Origin: Colwellia hornerae
GTDB taxonomy: Bacteria > Pseudomonadota > Gammaproteobacteria > Enterobacterales > Alteromonadaceae
Assembly (NCBI RefSeq): GCF_007954355.1
Contig: NZ_VOLR01000024.1
Span: 1 to 64,000, forward strand
Length of the DNA: 64,000 nt
Reading direction: 5' to 3'
Numbering within the stretch: the stretch's first letter is position 1; every line of letters starts with the position of its first letter. Positions 27,228-35,783 of the stretch are shown here, in pieces. A model generated the notes under the pieces. The model did no database searches, was not told the origin of the DNA, and saw only the letters and a list, made by a program, of their open reading frames with translations. Position numbers and translations under genes: made by a program.

Positions 27228-27830
27228 ATGAGCCAGTCACATCCATTATTCCCCATTGCTATCAATACCACATGGCAGTCTCCTTTAGGAGTATCGCTTA
27301 ATGAAACGCTATTAAGTTGGTTACTCGACCCTAGCTCGTTGACTGCTCGATTAAGCCAATGTTGCCAACATTTTCGTGTAGAAGTCTTAGGGCAAAAAAT
27401 TCAACCTTGCACAGCAGAAGAAGCAACCGCAGACATTGATGTAGGCGAGCCGGTCTTAGTACGTGAAGTGATATTATATTGCGATGACGTGCCACAAGTC
27501 TTTGCCCGTAGCTTATTGCCCTTAAAAAGCTTAACCGGCGAAGACCAGCAGTTAGCGCATTTAGGTAACCAATCGTTAGGACAAGTGCTGTTTAGTAAAA
27601 AAGAGTTAACCCGAAAATGTATTGAAATCTCGGCTTTTTCTCCAACCAGTTCTGTCTCAGTACTAGCGCGACATCTTAAATTACCGCTTCACACTGAACT
27701 ATGGGGCCGTCGTTCAACGTTTATGCTACATGATAAACCTTTGTTAGTTGCTGAAATTTTTTTACCGAATGCCTTCGCTTATCAAAAAAATCTATCACCA
27801 GAAATAAAAAATGTTCAGGAAAACATATGA
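27228..27830 (+). CDS. ubiC: Chorismate lyase
   Basis: A 200-residue cytosolic enzyme that removes pyruvate from chorismate to give 4-hydroxybenzoate, the first step of ubiquinone synthesis. Conserved parts include [25 protein letters not shown] (the region with the active-site arginine) and LGRRST-like LWGRRSTF near the C-terminus. It is followed by ubiA as usual. The stop TGA overlaps an ATG (ATGA, 27827-27830), which is the original ubiA start signal but now opens a fragment only (see next entries). Confidence 0.95.
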   Translation: MSQSHPLFPIAINTTWQSPLGVSLNETLLSWLLDPSSLTARLSQCCQHFRVEVLGQKIQPCTAEEATADIDVGEPVLVREVILYCDDVPQVFARSLLPLKSLTGEDQQLAHLGNQSLGQVLFSKKELTRKCIEISAFSPTSSVSVLARHLKLPLHTELWGRRSTFMLHDKPLLVAEIFLPNAFAYQKNLSPEIKNVQENI

Positions 27831-28024
27831 CAAATTCTTTTGTAGGTAAGTGGCAGGGTATTGTAAAAATTACTCGTGTCGATAAAATTTTGTTAGTTAC
27901 TGAGATTTTTTACCGAATGCCTTCGCTTATCAAAAAAATCTATCACCAGAAATAAAAAATATTCAGGAAAACATATGACAAATTCTTTTGTAGGTAAGTG
28001 GCAGGGTATTGTAAAAATTACTCG
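27741..28024 (+). repeat. Tandem duplication over the ubiC-ubiA junction
   Basis: Copy A (27741-27876) and copy B (27890-28024) are about 97% identical. Each contains the last 30 codons of ubiC and the first 17 of ubiA. Differences are three substitutions and one lost T in a T run in copy B. At the joint (27877-27889) the ubiA-like GTCGATAAA passes into ubiC sequence. The parent sites share GAYAARCC (GATAAACC in ubiC, GACAAGCC in ubiA), so a slip or recombination at this short match is the simplest origin. Confidence 0.93.
27827..27955 (+). pseudogene. Truncated ubiA 5' fragment
   Basis: The first 17 codons equal ubiA ([17 protein letters not shown]). After this it runs out of frame through duplicated ubiC tail sequence and stops at a TAA after 42 codons. 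It retains the ribosome site and the ATGA overlap with ubiC, so it is probably translated, as a leader-like peptide. The real ubiA lies 148 bases further on. Confidence 0.8.
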
Positions 28025-28838
28025 CGCCGACAAGCCGATCGGTACCTACTTGCTATTATGGCCAACCTATTGGGCGTTATGGATAGCGGGCGATGGCTTC
28101 CCGACACTGCATTGGCTAGCTGTATTTACCTTGGGTGTTTTTGTCATGCGCAGCGCAGGTTGTGTTATTAATGACTGGGCAGATCGCAACGTAGACGGAC
28201 AAGTAAAACGTACCCAGCACAGGCCATTAGTTACCGGTATATTAACGCCAAACGACGCGTTATCGTTATTTGGTTTACTGATTGGCATCGCACTCGGCTT
28301 AGTTTTAACCTTAAGTTGGTACACCATTCAACTGTCAGTGGTTGCTGTGTTACTGGCAGCAAGTTACCCTTTTATGAAACGTTATACCCAATTACCTCAA
28401 GTGGTACTAGGTGCAGCGTTTAGCTGGGGGATGATTATGGCGTTTGCCGAAGGCATGGGTGAACTCCCCACGGTTGCTTGGCTACTTTTTAGCGCTAATG
28501 TATTATGGACGGTAGCCTATGATACTATGTATGCCATGGTTGACCGTGATGACGATTTAAATATTGGCGTTAAATCAACCGCCATTCTATTTGGCCGTCA
28601 TGACAAACGTATCATTCTATTTCTTCAACTGGCTACGTTAGCATTGCTGATGAGCGTAGGTGAAATGCTCGCCTTTGGTTGGCCTTATCAACTGAGTCTT
28701 ATTGTCGCAGCAGGATTTTTTTGTTACCAACAAATTTTAATTGTTAATAGAGAGCGTGATAAATGCTTTCAAGCTTTTTTGAATAATCATTTTGTAGGTT
28801 TAGTCATTTTTATTGGTATATCGATAGAGTACCTCTAG
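27975..28838 (+). CDS. ubiA: 4-hydroxybenzoate octaprenyltransferase
   Basis: A 287-residue inner-membrane prenyltransferase that attaches the polyprenyl chain to 4-hydroxybenzoate in ubiquinone synthesis. The two Asp-rich Mg-diphosphate motifs are intact: NDWADRNVDGQVKRT (about residues 71-85) and DRDDDLNIGVKS (about 191-202), with eight or nine helices. Its own ribosome site (CAGGAAAAC) comes from the duplicated ubiC tail. It no longer overlaps ubiC, which may weaken translational coupling. Confidence 0.96.
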   Translation: MTNSFVGKWQGIVKITRADKPIGTYLLLWPTYWALWIAGDGFPTLHWLAVFTLGVFVMRSAGCVINDWADRNVDGQVKRTQHRPLVTGILTPNDALSLFGLLIGIALGLVLTLSWYTIQLSVVAVLLAASYPFMKRYTQLPQVVLGAAFSWGMIMAFAEGMGELPTVAWLLFSANVLWTVAYDTMYAMVDRDDDLNIGVKSTAILFGRHDKRIILFLQLATLALLMSVGEMLAFGWPYQLSLIVAAGFFCYQQILIVNRERDKCFQAFLNNHFVGLVIFIGISIEYL

Positions 28839-28889
28839 TCACCACAGCCGAAAATAGTCATGACCTCGGACGTTATTCTTGTAATGCGC

Positions 28890-28912
28890 CATCCTGGCAT
28901 TTGTTCAGGATG
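28890..28912. terminator. Hairpin between ubiA and plsB
   Basis: A 7-bp stem, CATCCTG with CAGGATG (28890-28896, 28906-28912), and a 9-base loop between convergent genes. The right arm shares the word TTCAGGATGA with the intergenic repeat near 12.1-12.4 kb. There is no clear T-tract. Confidence 0.45.
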
Positions 28913-28942
28913 ACGATGTAGCCTGCTTTATTATTGCTAGGG

Positions 28943-31384
28943 TTAACGAACAATACTCTCTAAAACCTCAATATCTATCAATTGAGTGACCGACGACTTT
29001 AACAAGCCTAAAGTACTGCTATCAACGAGTTGGTCGTTTTCATCTTTATTAATATAGCCTTGTTCAATCATAGCTTTAATTAAAATACCTTGCGCTTTTT
29101 TATCGATAAACTCAGGAGCATTAATATCATTTAATACCGATAAACGCTTAGCAATAGCAACGACTTTGTCTTCTAGATCATTTTTACTAATCGGTGATAA
29201 GCGACTTATTAACGAACAAATAATAGTAAAGCGCTGTAAAGTTTCATTAATACATTCACCAATTAAGCGAATATTACTGGTCAGATCAACGTTATTTACC
29301 ACACTTAAAGCGCCGCTTTTACTTTTTCTAATAAGACCTTCGGCCAGTAAAAAATTGATCACTTGCTCTGTTTGTTCAACTACATCGTTTTCGCTTTGCC
29401 ATAAAAACAAATCAATTTTTACTAAACTGATGATCCGTTGCACTTGCTCTAATAAAGTGTCGATATTTATTTTGCTCTGGCGTTCTAATACCCGGCAAAT
29501 GAGCGCAGGCAATATATAGCTATGTAAAATATTATTACGGTAATAACGCATCTCTAAAGTGGCTGTTTCAGACAATGAAATAATGTCGCCATAACTGTCT
29601 TGATTAACCGTAACTTTATTAAGACAGATAACCTCTTCAAGCAATTGCTGGCCATCTTCACAAGGGATGGTCAATTGCTGACTATAAGGTGCGTTGCGCT
29701 GCAAGTTTAAAAATAAATCAAGCTGACTAATCAATTCTGTTTTAGCGAGTGCTTTATTATCGCAAGCATGCAGAATAAGGGCCACTAAAGCAGTACCGTT
29801 AATGGCGGCACTTTGGTTGATATGCGTCATTACTTGATCAGCAAGAATATTAACGCTCGGTGTTAACCAGGTTGGTTTTTGTGGGTCGATATGGTCGATA
29901 TCGTCTTTCCAGTTAGGAACCTGTTTATTTAAGAATTGGTTAATATTGATAGGTTCACCAAAGTTAACGTAACCTTTACCGTAATTTCGTAAATTTTTAA
30001 TGGCTTTAATAACGCCAAAGATAGATTCTTTTTTCTTCTTACTACCACTTAATTCTTTATGGTAGGTGCCAACTTCCATGACATGTTCGTAACCTAAATA
30101 AACCGGTACTAAGGTTAGTGGGCGATCAATGCCACGAAGCAAGCTTTGTATCGTCATGGCAAGCATACCCGTTTTAGGGGGTAGTAAACGGCCAGTTCTA
30201 CTGCGTCCACCTTCAGAGTAATATTTTACTGAGTAGCCGCGTTCAAATAACAAGCCTAAATACTCACGAAATATGGTGGAATATAAGCGATTACCTTTAA
30301 AGCTACGACGAATGAAAAATGCACCGGCTTTACGAAAGATAGGTCCTGCTGGCCAAAAATTTAAATTAATACCTGCGGCTATTCTAGGAGTCACTAAACC
30401 TTCTTGGAAAATCACGTAGGTCAGGAGTAAATAGTCCATGTGGCTGCGGTGACAAGGCACATAAATAATTTCATGGCCTTCTTGAGCAAGATCTCGCAGT
30501 ACTTTGGCATTATTAATGTTGATACCGCTGTACAAGCGATTCCACAGCCAAGTTAAAATACGTGCACCTAAACGAACCATAGAATCGCGGTAATCACCGG
30601 CAATTTCATCCATGATGACGAGTGCTTGTTTTTTTACTTGCTCTTCACTGATCGCTTTGCTTTTAGCTTCGTCACTGATCAAGCGCTTTATCGACGGATT
30701 AGCAAGCAGAGTCGCAAACATTTGTTGGCGATGCATCAGCCTTGGGCCTGTCACAGCAATAGTTTGGCGGTAAAAATGGAAACGAGCAATACGCATTAAT
30801 TTTTGTGCGCTTGCTTGTGTTGTGCCATGTTTGTCTGCCATAAAACGAAAAGAAATCGCCTCACTAAAGCGAACGATGGAGTTACGTCCTAAAAATAAAA
30901 CAATGAAAAACTTACGTAACCACGAAGGTGATTCCTGATCCGCTAGAACGGTACCTATACTGGCATTATTATGTTCTTTGGTTGGTGTTCGGCCCCAAAT
31001 AACATGAGCAGGTATCAGCTGTGCATCTAATTTTTCGTCGACGCTGTGCTGTTTTAATAATTCAAAGCCTTCGGTGATCGCTTTGGTATGGCCTGCTTTT
31101 CGCCAACGAAAGAGCGGTGTAGGTTTTTCTAAGCACAATAAACGTGAAAATTTTTGCCCGTTAATCGTCACTAGGCTAAGTGGGTCTGGCAGTTTTAATG
31201 CTTTACAGGCTTTTCGCAAGGCAAGTAAATCACTGGCAGACTGATGACGAATAACATAAAACTGTGGCTGTTCGAGTTTTACTTCTTCTGACTCTAAATA
31301 GTTGTCAGGAACAATTTTACTGCGCACAAGAAGTTTTATTGGGAAACGTAATAAGAAATAGAATAATGAACGTATGGCTGACAT
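28943..31384 (-). CDS. plsB: Glycerol-3-phosphate acyltransferase
   Basis: An 813-residue (E. coli 807) membrane-associated enzyme that puts the first acyl chain on glycerol 3-phosphate in phospholipid synthesis. The acyltransferase blocks are present in order. They are PCHRSHMDYLLL (HX4D catalytic motif, about 311-322), FFIRRSFKG, YYSEGGRSRTGRLLPPKTGML (glycerol-phosphate binding) and LVPVYLGYE. The first ATG gives the usual N-terminus. A weak GAGA site lies upstream. It is transcribed alone, divergent from the NYN gene. Confidence 0.97.
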   Translation of the reverse strand: MSAIRSLFYFLLRFPIKLLVRSKIVPDNYLESEEVKLEQPQFYVIRHQSASDLLALRKACKALKLPDPLSLVTINGQKFSRLLCLEKPTPLFRWRKAGHTKAITEGFELLKQHSVDEKLDAQLIPAHVIWGRTPTKEHNNASIGTVLADQESPSWLRKFFIVLFLGRNSIVRFSEAISFRFMADKHGTTQASAQKLMRIARFHFYRQTIAVTGPRLMHRQQMFATLLANPSIKRLISDEAKSKAISEEQVKKQALVIMDEIAGDYRDSMVRLGARILTWLWNRLYSGININNAKVLRDLAQEGHEIIYVPCHRSHMDYLLLTYVIFQEGLVTPRIAAGINLNFWPAGPIFRKAGAFFIRRSFKGNRLYSTIFREYLGLLFERGYSVKYYSEGGRSRTGRLLPPKTGMLAMTIQSLLRGIDRPLTLVPVYLGYEHVMEVGTYHKELSGSKKKKESIFGVIKAIKNLRNYGKGYVNFGEPININQFLNKQVPNWKDDIDHIDPQKPTWLTPSVNILADQVMTHINQSAAINGTALVALILHACDNKALAKTELISQLDLFLNLQRNAPYSQQLTIPCEDGQQLLEEVICLNKVTVNQDSYGDIISLSETATLEMRYYRNNILHSYILPALICRVLERQSKINIDTLLEQVQRIISLVKIDLFLWQSENDVVEQTEQVINFLLAEGLIRKSKSGALSVVNNVDLTSNIRLIGECINETLQRFTIICSLISRLSPISKNDLEDKVVAIAKRLSVLNDINAPEFIDKKAQGILIKAMIEQGYINKDENDQLVDSSTLGLLKSSVTQLIDIEVLESIVR

Positions 31385-31510
31385 CGAGTTTTCTCTGAAT
31401 TATTATACTTTTAGACGTGTTTTTAATAGTAGCTTTATTGTAGCATGTTGCCTATGGTTTTTGGTAATGGTGGTCATCACCAACATCCTTCCTTTAACAT
31501 CGAGTAATAA

Positions 31511-31996
31511 ATGACAGCCCAACTGAACAGAATAGCTATATTTGTAGATGTACAAAATATTTATTATACCACCCGTGATAGCTTTCAAAGGCAGTTTAAC
31601 TACCGCAAGTTTTGGCAACAAATTAGTGAGCAAGGCGATATTGTTATCGCCAATGCCTATGCAATTCAACGTAGTGACGATGCCCAACATAAATTTCAAA
31701 AAGCGTTAAAACATATTGGATTTGAGGTAAAGCTTAAGCCGTTTATTCAACGCCGAGATGGCTCTGCCAAAGGTGACTGGGACGTCGGTATTACCATTGA
31801 TGTCATGGAAAGTGCTGCCGATGTAGATACCGTTATATTATTATCTGGCGACGGTGATTTTGATTTGCTACTTCGTAAAGTTAAAGAACGTTATGGTGTA
31901 ACCACGCATGTTTATGGTGTGTCAGCTTTAACCGCTAACTCATTAATTAACGCGGCGGATGATTATTTTCCAATTGATGATGGGTTGTTAATGTAA
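31511..31996 (+). CDS. NYN domain protein (LabA/DUF88 type)
   Basis: A 161-residue single-domain protein of the PIN-like NYN superfamily, putative metal-dependent RNA nucleases. The acidic positions that make up the active site are visible. They are IFVDVQNIYY (about 10-19), KGDWDVGITIDVM (about 90-102) and LLSGDGDFDLLLRKV (about 112-126). The substrate is unknown. It starts at ATG 31511 with a poor ribosome site. Confidence 0.9.
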   Translation: MTAQLNRIAIFVDVQNIYYTTRDSFQRQFNYRKFWQQISEQGDIVIANAYAIQRSDDAQHKFQKALKHIGFEVKLKPFIQRRDGSAKGDWDVGITIDVMESAADVDTVILLSGDGDFDLLLRKVKERYGVTTHVYGVSALTANSLINAADDYFPIDDGLLM

Positions 31997-32076
31997 CTTG
32001 TCTGGTCGAAATAACTTTAACTATATGGCCTAGTGATTATTAATGGCTATTTCCTCTAAAAAATTAACCTCTCCAA

Positions 32077-32104
32077 GGAACGGTAATATCACTTACCTGT
32101 CTCT
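32077..32104 (+). promoter_or_regulatory. RpoE-like (ECF) promoter candidate
   Basis: GGAAC (32077-32081), 17 bases, then GTCTCT (32099-32104). This agrees in words and spacing with promoters used by RpoE-like ECF sigma factors. It lies about 170 bases before the sigma factor start codon and suggests autoregulation. Confidence 0.5.
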
Positions 32105-32278
32105 CTATTAGTCTCAGCTATTTCATTTAACGGTCGTATTAAAAAATGATGCTATAAATTTTAGTTCTTAAATGGCTTCCCTATAACTATATAATAAAAA
32201 TATTTAGCCTAGGGTGTAATAAAGCTTTACTTCATGCCACTAACTAAGCAAAACACATCAACACAGAGCAGGGTTTAC

Positions 32279-32767
32279 ATGGGAAGTGACTTTTATCAAT
32301 TATCTATACTGCCTTTTGCGGGGATCATTATTAAAATTTGCCGAGCTTACACCAACAGCCAGCAAGATTTTGAAGATTACTATCAAGAGGTCTGTTTACA
32401 GATTTGGCGCAGCAAAGACAATTTTAATCAAGAGAGCGAATGGTCAACATGGATTTACCGTATTTCACTTAATGTCTGCTTAACTTATTTGAAACGACGA
32501 AAAGATGGCGATAAAGCGATCGTTTCAGACGCTTTACCAGAGGAAGCAATAGATGACAGCAAAGCCTTTGTAAGTGATGAGATTAATGAGCTATACAACG
32601 CTATCAAGCATTTGTCTGAAACTGACAGAGCGATAATTTTACTCTATCTCGAAGAAAAAACATATGAAGAGATAGCCGATATTATTGGCAGTAATACTAA
32701 TAATATTGGTGTTCGCATTAAGCGTATAAAAGACCGTCTTAACAAAATTATTAATCAAAAGGATTAA
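32279..32767 (+). CDS. ECF-type RNA polymerase sigma factor
   Basis: A 162-residue sigma factor with region 2 (about 30-80, DFEDYYQEVCLQIWRSKDNF and WIYRISLNVCLTYLKRR) and region 4 (about 105-155, LSETDRAIILLYLEEKTYEEIADIIG). Regions 1 and 3 are missing, as in the ECF group. An in-frame ATG at 32234 would add 15 residues. I chose 32279, which starts at the domain, though neither site has a strong ribosome site. The next gene begins 3 bases after its stop, so the two are translationally coupled. The membrane partner is the likely regulator. Confidence 0.88.
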   Translation: MGSDFYQLSILPFAGIIIKICRAYTNSQQDFEDYYQEVCLQIWRSKDNFNQESEWSTWIYRISLNVCLTYLKRRKDGDKAIVSDALPEEAIDDSKAFVSDEINELYNAIKHLSETDRAIILLYLEEKTYEEIADIIGSNTNNIGVRIKRIKDRLNKIINQKD

Positions 32768-32770
32768 CAC

Positions 32771-33412
32771 GTGACTAAATCAATAGAAATGATGTGGAAA
32801 GAAGGCTTTGTTAACGAGGCAAACTTAACGGCGCCAAAGATAAATGATTTATATAATCGTAAATCGCAAAACATTGTTGATAAGCTGCTAAATATGTTCG
32901 AACTCAATATTAAAGCTGTCATAGTTGGTAGCTTGATAATGCTGGTTATGATGAGCCTTATTGGCGCGCCATTTTTAGGTTTATATATTTGCTGTTTACT
33001 AGCGCCATTGCTCATCATCGCTAAAAAAGAACTAAAAAATTCGGTTAACTTGTCTAAAGGACAAAGTAGTTATGACTACCTAATGGCTTTTAATGATTGG
33101 CTAAAAAATTCAATTGAAAGGTATTCTGGGTATTACAAAGTATTTTATCCGCTGTTCTTTCTGGGTATGGCTGTGCAAGCGATTGTTAGTAAAGCGGGAG
33201 GCAAGGTGATTTCATTATTAGTTGATGTGTTGCCAACGGATATTTTTATCTTAGGTCAACCCTATTATTTACTTGTTGCTGTCGCTATAGTCACGCTGAT
33301 TTTTGCACGCTCCGCGGAGACTATTTATCACTGGGATCTAAATTTAGTTTATGGCCGCCAATTTAAAAAACTGGATGAACTCATTGCCGATATGGAAGAA
33401 CTGAGAAAATAA
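32771..33412 (+). CDS. Four-helix membrane protein, possible anti-sigma factor
   Basis: A 213-residue protein with a GTG start and an AAGGA site 8 bases ahead. The N-terminal 45 residues are soluble, which fits a sigma-binding segment. Two close helices follow (about 49-85), then a loop and two more helices (about 120-140 and 155-177). The end is charged (QFKKLDELIADMEELRK). I recognise no family. The position directly after an ECF sigma gene is the only clue to its role. It lacks a zinc-binding HxxxCxxC motif of the common ZAS anti-sigma factors. Confidence 0.7.
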   Translation: MTKSIEMMWKEGFVNEANLTAPKINDLYNRKSQNIVDKLLNMFELNIKAVIVGSLIMLVMMSLIGAPFLGLYICCLLAPLLIIAKKELKNSVNLSKGQSSYDYLMAFNDWLKNSIERYSGYYKVFYPLFFLGMAVQAIVSKAGGKVISLLVDVLPTDIFILGQPYYLLVAVAIVTLIFARSAETIYHWDLNLVYGRQFKKLDELIADMEELRK

Positions 33413-33437
33413 CATTATAAAACCCTGTTTAATAATG

Positions 33438-33469
33438 GCTAACGCTGTAAATTACCTTTGAGCGTTAGC
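33438..33469 (+). terminator. Hairpin after the ECF operon
   Basis: A 9-bp perfect stem, GCTAACGCT with AGCGTTAGC (33438-33446, 33461-33469), 25 bases after the membrane gene. No U-tract. Confidence 0.4.
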
Positions 33470-33540
33470 GAACAAAAATTATCTGCTTTTCTTAAAGATG
33501 TGCGATAGTAGTTACATTATAAAAATAAAATGATTAGACA

Positions 33541-34539
33541 ATGAAAATTTTGATATTACTGATGCTTTTTTTACTAACATCAGCCTGTAGTCAACAAGAC
33601 GTCTATAACTCTGCCGCGGTTAGCAAAAGTAATTACAGTAAATCAGTGATAGCAGCCACGGCACTATCAGATGATGGCAAGTTAACAGTTGTTGTTAATA
33701 ACCAGGGGGTCTGTCTTTGGCAAAATAATCAGCAATCTACAATGCCACAATGTCTGCCAGCTGACCACGCACAGCATATTGAAATCGCTTATATTAGTAA
33801 AAATAATCAGTTTTTATATCTTTCTAATCGTGTCTCGGTAAAGCAATATACTACTGATAATCTTCAAATAGTCGGTGAGTGGCAAGTCGCTGATAATATA
33901 ATTAATGATATTTCGGCATCTAAAAGTGGTCAGTTACTTTTACTGGGATTTCGTAGCGGTAAAGCCAGTATTATTGATACCAAAGCCAATAAAGTGACAA
34001 CCTTTCAAAAGCATCGTTTAGATATAAACGCCGTGAGTCTGTCTGAAAATGGTCAAATTGCCTTTACTGGTTCAAGTGATAAAAAAGCGCAACTATGGAA
34101 CACCTCAACAGGTAAAACCTTGTTTGAATTTAGCCATGCTAGCCGAGTTAATCATGTTGATATCAGTAGCGACGGTTTGGTTGGTTTTAGTATTGATGCT
34201 ATTAAAGATCGCAAATTTTGGAACTTACAAACTGGCCAGCTCATTGCTGAATTAGGTACTTACTTAAAATTTATGGAGGTTAATGATTCTGTTTTTTCTA
34301 CTGACAAGCAGCTATTCTTAACCGGCTCACCAAGACAAGTACTACAGTTGTGGCGAGTTGCTGATGGCGCATTACTCGCTCAGTGGCAGTCAGTAATGGA
34401 AAATGGCCGAGCATCGGTATTAAGTGTCGCAATGAATGTAGGGCGGAGTGAAACGATCGAAAATGCTAAAAGTATTAAGTCTATTCATGCCAGTAATAGT
34501 GATGGAATTGTAGAGCTGTGGCATTTTCCTGTCGATTAA
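33541..34539 (+). CDS. WD40-repeat-like lipoprotein
   Basis: A 332-residue protein with lipobox TSAC (Cys16). The rest reads as beta-propeller blades with typical WD40 wording: HRLDINAVSLSENGQIAFTGSSDKKAQLWNTSTGKTL (about 159-195), then VNHVDISSDGLVGFSIDA and QVLQLWRVADGALLAQW. About six blades can be seen. It probably acts as a scaffold on the inner or outer membrane facing the periplasm. The partner is unknown. The PAS gene follows after 38 bases and may be co-transcribed. Confidence 0.8.
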   Translation: MKILILLMLFLLTSACSQQDVYNSAAVSKSNYSKSVIAATALSDDGKLTVVVNNQGVCLWQNNQQSTMPQCLPADHAQHIEIAYISKNNQFLYLSNRVSVKQYTTDNLQIVGEWQVADNIINDISASKSGQLLLLGFRSGKASIIDTKANKVTTFQKHRLDINAVSLSENGQIAFTGSSDKKAQLWNTSTGKTLFEFSHASRVNHVDISSDGLVGFSIDAIKDRKFWNLQTGQLIAELGTYLKFMEVNDSVFSTDKQLFLTGSPRQVLQLWRVADGALLAQWQSVMENGRASVLSVAMNVGRSETIENAKSIKSIHASNSDGIVELWHFPVD

Positions 34540-34577
34540 ATATTAATTTTATAACCTTTTAGGTTAGAGGTACAACT

Positions 34578-34961
34578 TTGTCTAAGCCCATTCCAACGAC
34601 TTTTTTTGATATGTTACCACTGCCTATTATTGTTGTTGAGCTTAAGGAAAAGGCGTTAAATCATGCTCTGGTTTATTTAAATCAGCGCTTTACTAATATT
34701 ATTGGTTGGGATTTAACTGATATACCAGATAAAAACCACTGGTGGCAAAAAGCCTATCCTGATCGCCAATATCAGAAGGTAGTTGAAAGCTTATGGGAAC
34801 TGAGTATGGAATCAATAGATGCTGAAAAAGATAGCTTTGTTATGGTGACCGTAAATATTCAGACCAAGAGCCATGGTGTTAAGCGATTTAAAGTTTATAC
34901 CGAATTGAAAAGCGCGCTAATGGACGATTATTATGTGGTCGCATTTGAAGAAATTAATTAA
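34578..34961 (+). CDS. Stand-alone PAS-fold protein
   Basis: A 127-residue soluble protein that consists of one PAS-like domain (MLPLPIIVVELKE, ALVYLNQRFTNIIGWDLTDIPDKNHWWQKAYPD). The start is TTG at 34578 with an AGAGG site 7 bases ahead. It has no output domain, so it may act as a partner of another sensor. Similar single PAS domains are usually fused to GGDEF or kinase domains. Confidence 0.75.
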   Translation: MSKPIPTTFFDMLPLPIIVVELKEKALNHALVYLNQRFTNIIGWDLTDIPDKNHWWQKAYPDRQYQKVVESLWELSMESIDAEKDSFVMVTVNIQTKSHGVKRFKVYTELKSALMDDYYVVAFEEIN

Positions 34962-35003
34962 TCAAATGCATAAGAGAATTATTGCCTCTATTGATTGCCT
35001 AAA

Positions 35004-35525
35004 TTAGCAACCGTCAGCAATAATATCGTAGGCAGGGCCTACTGTTGCTGATTGCGCTTGGGTATATCTAAAATAGCAATTATCATCACTGACTTTATTA
35101 TTATTGGTATCATAGCCAATAAAGACAAGGTTTGCGCCTTGTTCTTCAAAGACCTTGCCACCAGAAAGCTTAAACTCCTCAGAGACATCAATCTGCTTGT
35201 AAATTTCATGATTATCAATATAAGAGTGTAATAATCTTAAATCAACGCCATTAAGGTCAATAACGCCATTACGGTCTATATCTATATCAATTAAATCAGC
35301 GCGGCCAGTGACAGGAAAGGTAGAATAGCTTGGCATTTTTGACTTTAAAAAGATTAAATTATTAGCGGCCTTTACGCTGACGCTAAACTGCGTTAGCACC
35401 GCTACTTTTGCATCTTTTGATAAGCTGATAAATTTGGGTAATGCGGCGGCGGATAATATGCCTAAGATGACAATGACAATGACAATGACCAATTCAATTA
35501 AAGTGAAACCTTTACTACTATTCAT
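35004..35525 (-). CDS. Type IV prepilin-like protein
   Basis: A 173-residue type II secretion or type IV pilin-like protein. It has a short leader MNSSKG cut before the Phe in GFTLIELVIV, with Glu5 present. The hydrophobic helix reads VIVIVIVIL, two residues longer than the classic form, so the conserved Pro is at +24 instead of +22. This comes from a four-unit hexanucleotide repeat at 35467-35490. A DIDRNGVIDLNGVD segment resembles calcium-binding loops, and two cysteines near the end may form the usual disulfide. The upstream ATG (35540) adds MRVHS, and I prefer the internal one. No pilus assembly genes are nearby. Confidence 0.85.
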   Translation of the reverse strand: MNSSKGFTLIELVIVIVIVILGILSAAALPKFISLSKDAKVAVLTQFSVSVKAANNLIFLKSKMPSYSTFPVTGRADLIDIDIDRNGVIDLNGVDLRLLHSYIDNHEIYKQIDVSEEFKLSGGKVFEEQGANLVFIGYDTNNNKVSDDNCYFRYTQAQSATVGPAYDIIADGC

Positions 35526-35783
35526 CGAGTGTACACGCAAAATTATATATTGTTACTTAACATTACTTGCATAAACGTTAAGTGATATTAGATGCCTGGC
35601 ACTTTAACAACATAGCAACATAAAATAAACTATTTTAACCATTCATTATAAGTGTAGTCATCGAAAATTGTTGATACCGTTATAGAAAAACTCAGTAGAC
35701 TTGTTGCTGCACGTTAAAAAGAACTGGCAAAGTAATAATTTGATGACTTTGCCAGCAAGGTCATCAAGCGAGGAGGATATAAA

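Noticed and set aside
31403-31699. 98-codon minus-strand frame between plsB and the NYN gene
   Set aside because: It overlaps the start of the well-supported NYN gene and has no family features.
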